Assembly (NCBI RefSeq): GCF_000416235.1
Contig: NZ_ATLO01000049.1
Span: 62,001-126,000, forward strand
Reading direction: 5' to 3'
Length of the DNA: 64,000 nt
From: Pseudomonas sp. CFII64
Lineage (GTDB): Bacteria > Pseudomonadota > Gammaproteobacteria > Pseudomonadales > Pseudomonadaceae
The translations under genes and the position numbers were made by a program. How positions within the stretch are numbered: position 1 is the first letter of the stretch; every line of letters begins with the position of its first letter. The notes beneath the pieces are model-generated. The model did not search any database. It saw only the letters and a program-made list of their open reading frames with translations, and had not been told where the DNA came from. This document shows, piece by piece, positions 60,462-64,000 of this stretch.

Positions 60462-63224
60462 TCAGTGCGCCTCGTCCCAGTTGTTGCCGACGCCCACCTC
60501 AACCAGCAGCGGCACATCCAGTTGCGCCGCGCCGCTCATGTGCGGGCGGATCTGCTCGCTGATCTGATCCACCAGATCCTCACGAACCTCCAGCACCAGT
60601 TCATCGTGCACTTGCAGGATGACCCGTGCATCCAGGCCCGACTCTTCCAGCCAGCCGTTCACCGCGACCATCGCTTTCTTGATGATGTCGGCGGCGGTGC
60701 CCTGCATGGGCGCGTTGATCGCCATGCGCTCGGCGCCTTTGCGCAGGGCCTGGTTCTTGGCGTTGATGTCCGGAAGGTACAGGCGGCGGCCGAAGATGGT
60801 TTCGACGAAACCCTGCTCGGCGGCCTGGGTGCGGGTGCGTTCCATATAGGCCAGCACGCCGGGATAACGGGCGAAGTAGCGATCCACGTAGGCTTGCGAT
60901 TGCTTGCGGTCGACGCCGATCTGCTTGGCCAGGCCAAACGCGCTCATGCCGTAGATCAGGCCGAAATTGATCGCCTTGGCGCTGCGGCGCATGTCGGTGG
61001 TCACGCCTTCAAGCTCGACGCCGAAGACCTCGGCAGCCGTGGCCCGGTGCACATCCAGGTTGTTGCGGAACGCATGCAGCAGCCCTTCATCCTTGGCCAG
61101 ATGCGCCATGATGCGCAGCTCGATCTGCGAATAATCCGCTGCCAGCAGCTTGTAACCCTTGGGCGCGACGAACGCCTGTCGGATCCGGCGGCCCTCGGCG
61201 GTGCGGATCGGGATGTTCTGCAGGTTTGGATCACTGGAAGACAGGCGCCCGGTCACCGCCACCGCTTGATGGTAAGACGTGTGAATGCGCCCGGTGCGCG
61301 GGTTGATCTGTTCTGGCAGGCGATCGGTATAAGTGCTTTTCAGCTTGCTCATGGAGCGGTACTGCATCAGCACGGTGGGCAGCGGAAAACCTTGCTCGGC
61401 CAGTTCCGCCAGCACGGCTTCGGCCGTGGAAGCCTGACCCTTGGCGGTTTTGCTGAGGATCGGCATGCCAAGCTTTTCGTAGAGAATCACCCCCAGTTGC
61501 TTGGGTGAGCCGAGATTGAATTCTTCCCCGGCGATCTCGAACGCTTCACGCTCCAGGGCGATCATTTTGTCGCCCAGCTCGACGCTCTGGATGCCGAGCA
61601 ATTTCGCGTCCACCAACGCGCCTTGACGTTCGATACCCGCCAGAACCGGCACCAGCGGCATTTCGATGTCGTTGAGCACCGGCAGCAGGCTCGGAATCGC
61701 GTTGAGCTTTTCCTGCAATGCCTCATGCAGGCGCAAGGTCACGTCGGCTTCTTCGGCGGCATATTGCGCAGCCAGCTCCAGGGAAATCTGGTCGAAGGTC
61801 AGCTGCTTCACGCCCTTGCCGGCGATGGCCTGCATCGCGGTGGTGGTATGGCCGAGGTACTTCAGCGCCAGGCTTTCCCGGTCATGCCGGGTCGCGGTGG
61901 AATCCAGCACATAGGATTCGAGCATGGTGTCGTAGACCAGGCCGCGCACGGTAATGCCCTGGCGCTGATCGCCGTCGATGGCGCAGTTGGCCAGAATGTT
62001 GATGTCGAACTTGGCGTGCTGGCCGACCTTGATTTTGTCCGGATCTTCCAGCAGCGGCTTGAGCTGCTTGAGCACATGGTCGCGATCCAGCTGCTGCGGC
62101 ACGCCCATGTACGAATGGGTCAGCGGAATATAGGCGGCTTCATTGGACTGCACCGAGAACGACAGGCCGACCAATTGCGCACGCTGCGCATCCAGGCCGT
62201 TGCTCTGGGTAACGAAAGCGACCAGTTTGGCGGCATTGAGCTTCTTCAGCCACGTGTCGAGCTGATCCTGTTCGAGGATGGTTTCGTAGTGGGTTTCTGC
62301 GGTCGGCGGTGCTTCGGCGATGGCTACTTCCAGCCCGGCACGCTGCGCATCACGCTGCAGGTCTTCGATCCAGCTTTTGAATTCCAGCTCGGCGTACAGC
62401 TCCAGCAAGGCCTCGCGGTCCGGCTCGCTGCAGTGCAGCGCGTCGAGTTCGATGTCCAGCGGCACGTCGATCTTGATGGTCGCCAGCTCGTAGGACAGAA
62501 ACGCCATGGCGCGATGTTCTTCGAGCTTGGCCGCCAGGGTTTTCGCCCCGCGAATCGGCAGCGCTGCTACCGCGTCGAGGTTTTCGTACAGCTCCTTCAG
62601 GCCGCCGCCGATACCCACCAGCAAGCCCACAGCGGTTTTTTCGCCAACGCCCGGTACGCCCGGAATGTTGTCGACTTTGTCACCCATCAGCGCCAGATAA
62701 TCGATGATGTGTTCAGGGCCGACCCCGAACTTCTCTTTCACGCCAGCCACGTCCTGCACGCTACCGGTCATGGTATTGACCAAGGTAATGTGGCCGTCGA
62801 CCAGCTGCGCCATGTCCTTGTCGCCGGTGGAGATGATCACCGGACGATCCGCCGCCGCGCTGCTGCGCGCCAGCGTGCCGATCACATCGTCCGCTTCGAC
62901 GCCATCGACGCAGAGCAGCGGGTAGCCCAGGCCTTTGACACAGGCGTGCAACAGATCGATTTGCACGCGCAGATCATCCGGCATGCTTGGCCGGTTGGCT
63001 TTGTATTCGGCGTAGAGATCGTCGCGAAATGTGCCGCCTTTGGCGTCGAAAACAACTGCAAAAGGGCTTTCTGGGTATTGACGACGCAGGCTTTTAAGCA
63101 TGTTCAACACGCCTTTGACCGCGCCGGTTGGCAGGCCCTTGGACGTAGCGAGCGGTGGCAGCGCGTGAAAAGCGCGATACAAGTATGAAGAACCGTCCAC
63201 CAGGACGAGGGGCGCTTGGCTCAT
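60462..63224 (-). CDS. polA: DNA polymerase I, proofreading site altered
   Basis: 920 aa from the ATG at 63224. The 5'-3' nuclease domain (~1-290; VLVDGSSYLYRAFHALPPL, STGDKDMAQLV, MGDKVDNIPGVPGVGEKTA) is intact, as are the polymerase motifs (DYSQIELRIMAH, QVHDELVLEVRE and the O-helix region FGLIYGMSAFGLAKQIG). In the 3'-5' exonuclease domain the position of E. coli Asp355/Glu357 (DTE) reads VTQ (Val338, Gln340) and that of Asp501 reads Glu492 (YAAEE); only the Asp424 equivalent (Asp432, in YDTML) remains. Proofreading is therefore probably lost, although repair and Okazaki processing should be unaffected. ErsA follows on the same strand. Confidence 0.95.
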   Translation of the reverse strand: MSQAPLVLVDGSSYLYRAFHALPPLATSKGLPTGAVKGVLNMLKSLRRQYPESPFAVVFDAKGGTFRDDLYAEYKANRPSMPDDLRVQIDLLHACVKGLGYPLLCVDGVEADDVIGTLARSSAAADRPVIISTGDKDMAQLVDGHITLVNTMTGSVQDVAGVKEKFGVGPEHIIDYLALMGDKVDNIPGVPGVGEKTAVGLLVGIGGGLKELYENLDAVAALPIRGAKTLAAKLEEHRAMAFLSYELATIKIDVPLDIELDALHCSEPDREALLELYAELEFKSWIEDLQRDAQRAGLEVAIAEAPPTAETHYETILEQDQLDTWLKKLNAAKLVAFVTQSNGLDAQRAQLVGLSFSVQSNEAAYIPLTHSYMGVPQQLDRDHVLKQLKPLLEDPDKIKVGQHAKFDINILANCAIDGDQRQGITVRGLVYDTMLESYVLDSTATRHDRESLALKYLGHTTTAMQAIAGKGVKQLTFDQISLELAAQYAAEEADVTLRLHEALQEKLNAIPSLLPVLNDIEMPLVPVLAGIERQGALVDAKLLGIQSVELGDKMIALEREAFEIAGEEFNLGSPKQLGVILYEKLGMPILSKTAKGQASTAEAVLAELAEQGFPLPTVLMQYRSMSKLKSTYTDRLPEQINPRTGRIHTSYHQAVAVTGRLSSSDPNLQNIPIRTAEGRRIRQAFVAPKGYKLLAADYSQIELRIMAHLAKDEGLLHAFRNNLDVHRATAAEVFGVELEGVTTDMRRSAKAINFGLIYGMSAFGLAKQIGVDRKQSQAYVDRYFARYPGVLAYMERTRTQAAEQGFVETIFGRRLYLPDINAKNQALRKGAERMAINAPMQGTAADIIKKAMVAVNGWLEESGLDARVILQVHDELVLEVREDLVDQISEQIRPHMSGAAQLDVPLLVEVGVGNNWDEAH

Positions 63225-63298
63225 GAGCAGAATCAACCTTTTCGGCGGGGTCGGCGCTAGAATGCGCGGACCATTGACGACAAAGGGACAAGGTTATC

Positions 63299-63586
63299 AT
63301 GCGTACGACAAATCGCTTGTTGCTGGCTGGCTTGTTTGCATTCTGCCCGCTGATTGCTGTTGCTGCGGACGATGCACCTTCGGCCGATCCAGATGTAACG
63401 ATCCGCACCGAAGGCGACAAGACCATCCAGGAATACCGCCAGAATGGATTTCTGTATGCAATCAAGATCACGCCAAAGGGCGGCAAGCCTTATTTTCTGG
63501 TGCGCGCCGATGGCACTGACGCCAATTTCATTCGTTCGGACCAGCCGGATATGCTGATTCCTTCGTGGAAAATATTCGAGTGGTAA
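63299..63586 (+). CDS. DUF2782 small exported protein
   Basis: 95 aa. A signal peptide (TTNRLLLAGLFAFCPLIAVA) is followed by the DUF2782 domain with DPDVTIRTEGDKTIQEYRQN, LYAIKITPKGGKPYFLV and the C-terminal SWKIFEW. It sits between polA (divergent) and thrB (36 bp downstream, same strand), the conserved location of this family in Pseudomonas. No function is known. Confidence 0.92.
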   Translation: MRTTNRLLLAGLFAFCPLIAVAADDAPSADPDVTIRTEGDKTIQEYRQNGFLYAIKITPKGGKPYFLVRADGTDANFIRSDQPDMLIPSWKIFEW

Positions 63587-63622
63587 CGTCCCACATTCAC
63601 TTTTTTTGCTGGCAGTCCTGAT

Positions 63623-64000
63623 ATGTCCGTGTTCACCCCTCTGGCTCGGCCCGAGCTGGAAACTTTTCTCGCCCCTTACGGGCTTGGCCGTCTGCGCGAT
63701 TTCCAAGGTATCGCCGCCGGCAGCGAGAACACCAACTACTTCATCAGCCTGGAGCAGGGCGAATTCGTCCTGACTCTGGTCGAGCGCGGACCGGTTCAGG
63801 ATTTGCCGTTCTTCATTGAATTGCTGGATGTGCTGCACGAAGCGGACCTGCCGGTGCCTTACGCGCTGCGCACCACGGACGGCAGTGCGTTGCGCGAACT
63901 GGCCGGCAAACCGGCACTGTTGCAGCCGCGCCTGCCAGGCAAGCACATCAGCGAGCCGAACACGCAGCATTGCGTGCAGATTGGTGAGTTGTTGGGGCAT
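63623..64000 (+). CDS. thrB: homoserine kinase, partial
   Basis: The first 126 codons only; the gene continues beyond the right edge. It begins MSVFTPLARPELETFLAPYG and shows the aminoglycoside phosphotransferase-like (APH) homoserine kinase type, with IAAGSENTNYFISLEQGEFVLTLVE and LPVPYALRTTDGSALRELAG (both in part). This is the choline kinase-like ThrB of Pseudomonas, unrelated to the GHMP-type of E. coli. It phosphorylates homoserine on the threonine pathway. Confidence 0.93.
   Translation, partial: MSVFTPLARPELETFLAPYGLGRLRDFQGIAAGSENTNYFISLEQGEFVLTLVERGPVQDLPFFIELLDVLHEADLPVPYALRTTDGSALRELAGKPALLQPRLPGKHISEPNTQHCVQIGELLGH

Overview
This window is an ordinary-looking stretch of gamma-proteobacterial core chromosome. 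Gene content, gene order and repeats point to a fluorescent Pseudomonas, probably of the P. syringae / P. fluorescens lineage. The evidence is the linkages ppx/ppk-hemB, yicC-gmk-rpoZ-spoT-ridA, exbB-exbD-tonB then oxyR-recG, algB-kinB, and dsbA-cytochrome c4-engB-[ErsA sRNA]-polA-thrB, together with many REP palindromes whose arms read like GTAGGACCGGCTTTAGCC or GTAGGAGGGGACTTGTCC. I see no prophage, insertion sequence, CRISPR array, integron, tRNA or rRNA.

Layout. 1-3.7 kb: an edge-truncated SPFH gene, an orphan GspE/PulE ATPase, and an ACT-like protein divergent from an Lrp regulator. 3.8-8.6 kb: exopolyphosphatase facing polyphosphate kinase and hemB. 8.8-13.6 kb: DedA, ElbB, DUF188, a cytochrome c-FTR1 iron permease fusion and a twin zinc-ribbon protein. 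13.9-17.1 kb: a four-gene lipoprotein/LpoB-like operon. 17.1-24.8 kb: rph-DUF4870 divergent from yicC-gmk-rpoZ-spoT-ridA, then a lipoprotein and an SDR-like gene. 25-31.7 kb: TonB energy module, oxyR, recG and a YbaK-HDOD protein. 31.8-38 kb: GFA protein, CitMHS transporter, TerC, Na/Pi cotransporter and a membrane-anchored M16 peptidase. 38.3-43.2 kb: DUF5924 protein and an Mla-like lipid ABC operon. 43.1-46 kb: nucleoside-recognition membrane protein and GltP. 46.6-52 kb: an envelope-stress-like cluster (Ivy-family inhibitor, DUF1328, small membrane protein, BON protein) next to AlgB-KinB. 52.1-57.7 kb: CSS-EAL phosphodiesterase, AmiD-like amidase, diguanylate cyclase and EEP hydrolase. 57.7-64 kb: dsbA, cytochrome c4, engB, ersA, polA, DUF2782 protein and the 5' part of thrB.

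The genes are mainly concerned with stress and nucleotide signalling (polyP, ppGpp, c-di-GMP, OxyR, AlgB/KinB), iron uptake (FTR1, ExbBD-TonB) and envelope homeostasis (Mla-like ABC system, LpoB-like lipoproteins, BON, amidase, DsbA).

The observations I consider most worth checking are these. (1) DNA polymerase I has lost the exonuclease I motif carboxylates (D to V, E to Q) and carries Glu in place of the motif III Asp, so its proofreading site looks dead. (2) A complete 102-nt REP doublet lies in frame inside the ABC-auxiliary lipoprotein gene, between the start codon and the signal peptide. (3) A Spot 42-position sRNA (ErsA) has a near-consensus AlgU/sigma-22 promoter and a strong terminator. 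(4) Nested palindromes lie upstream of gltP. No wholly new system is evident.
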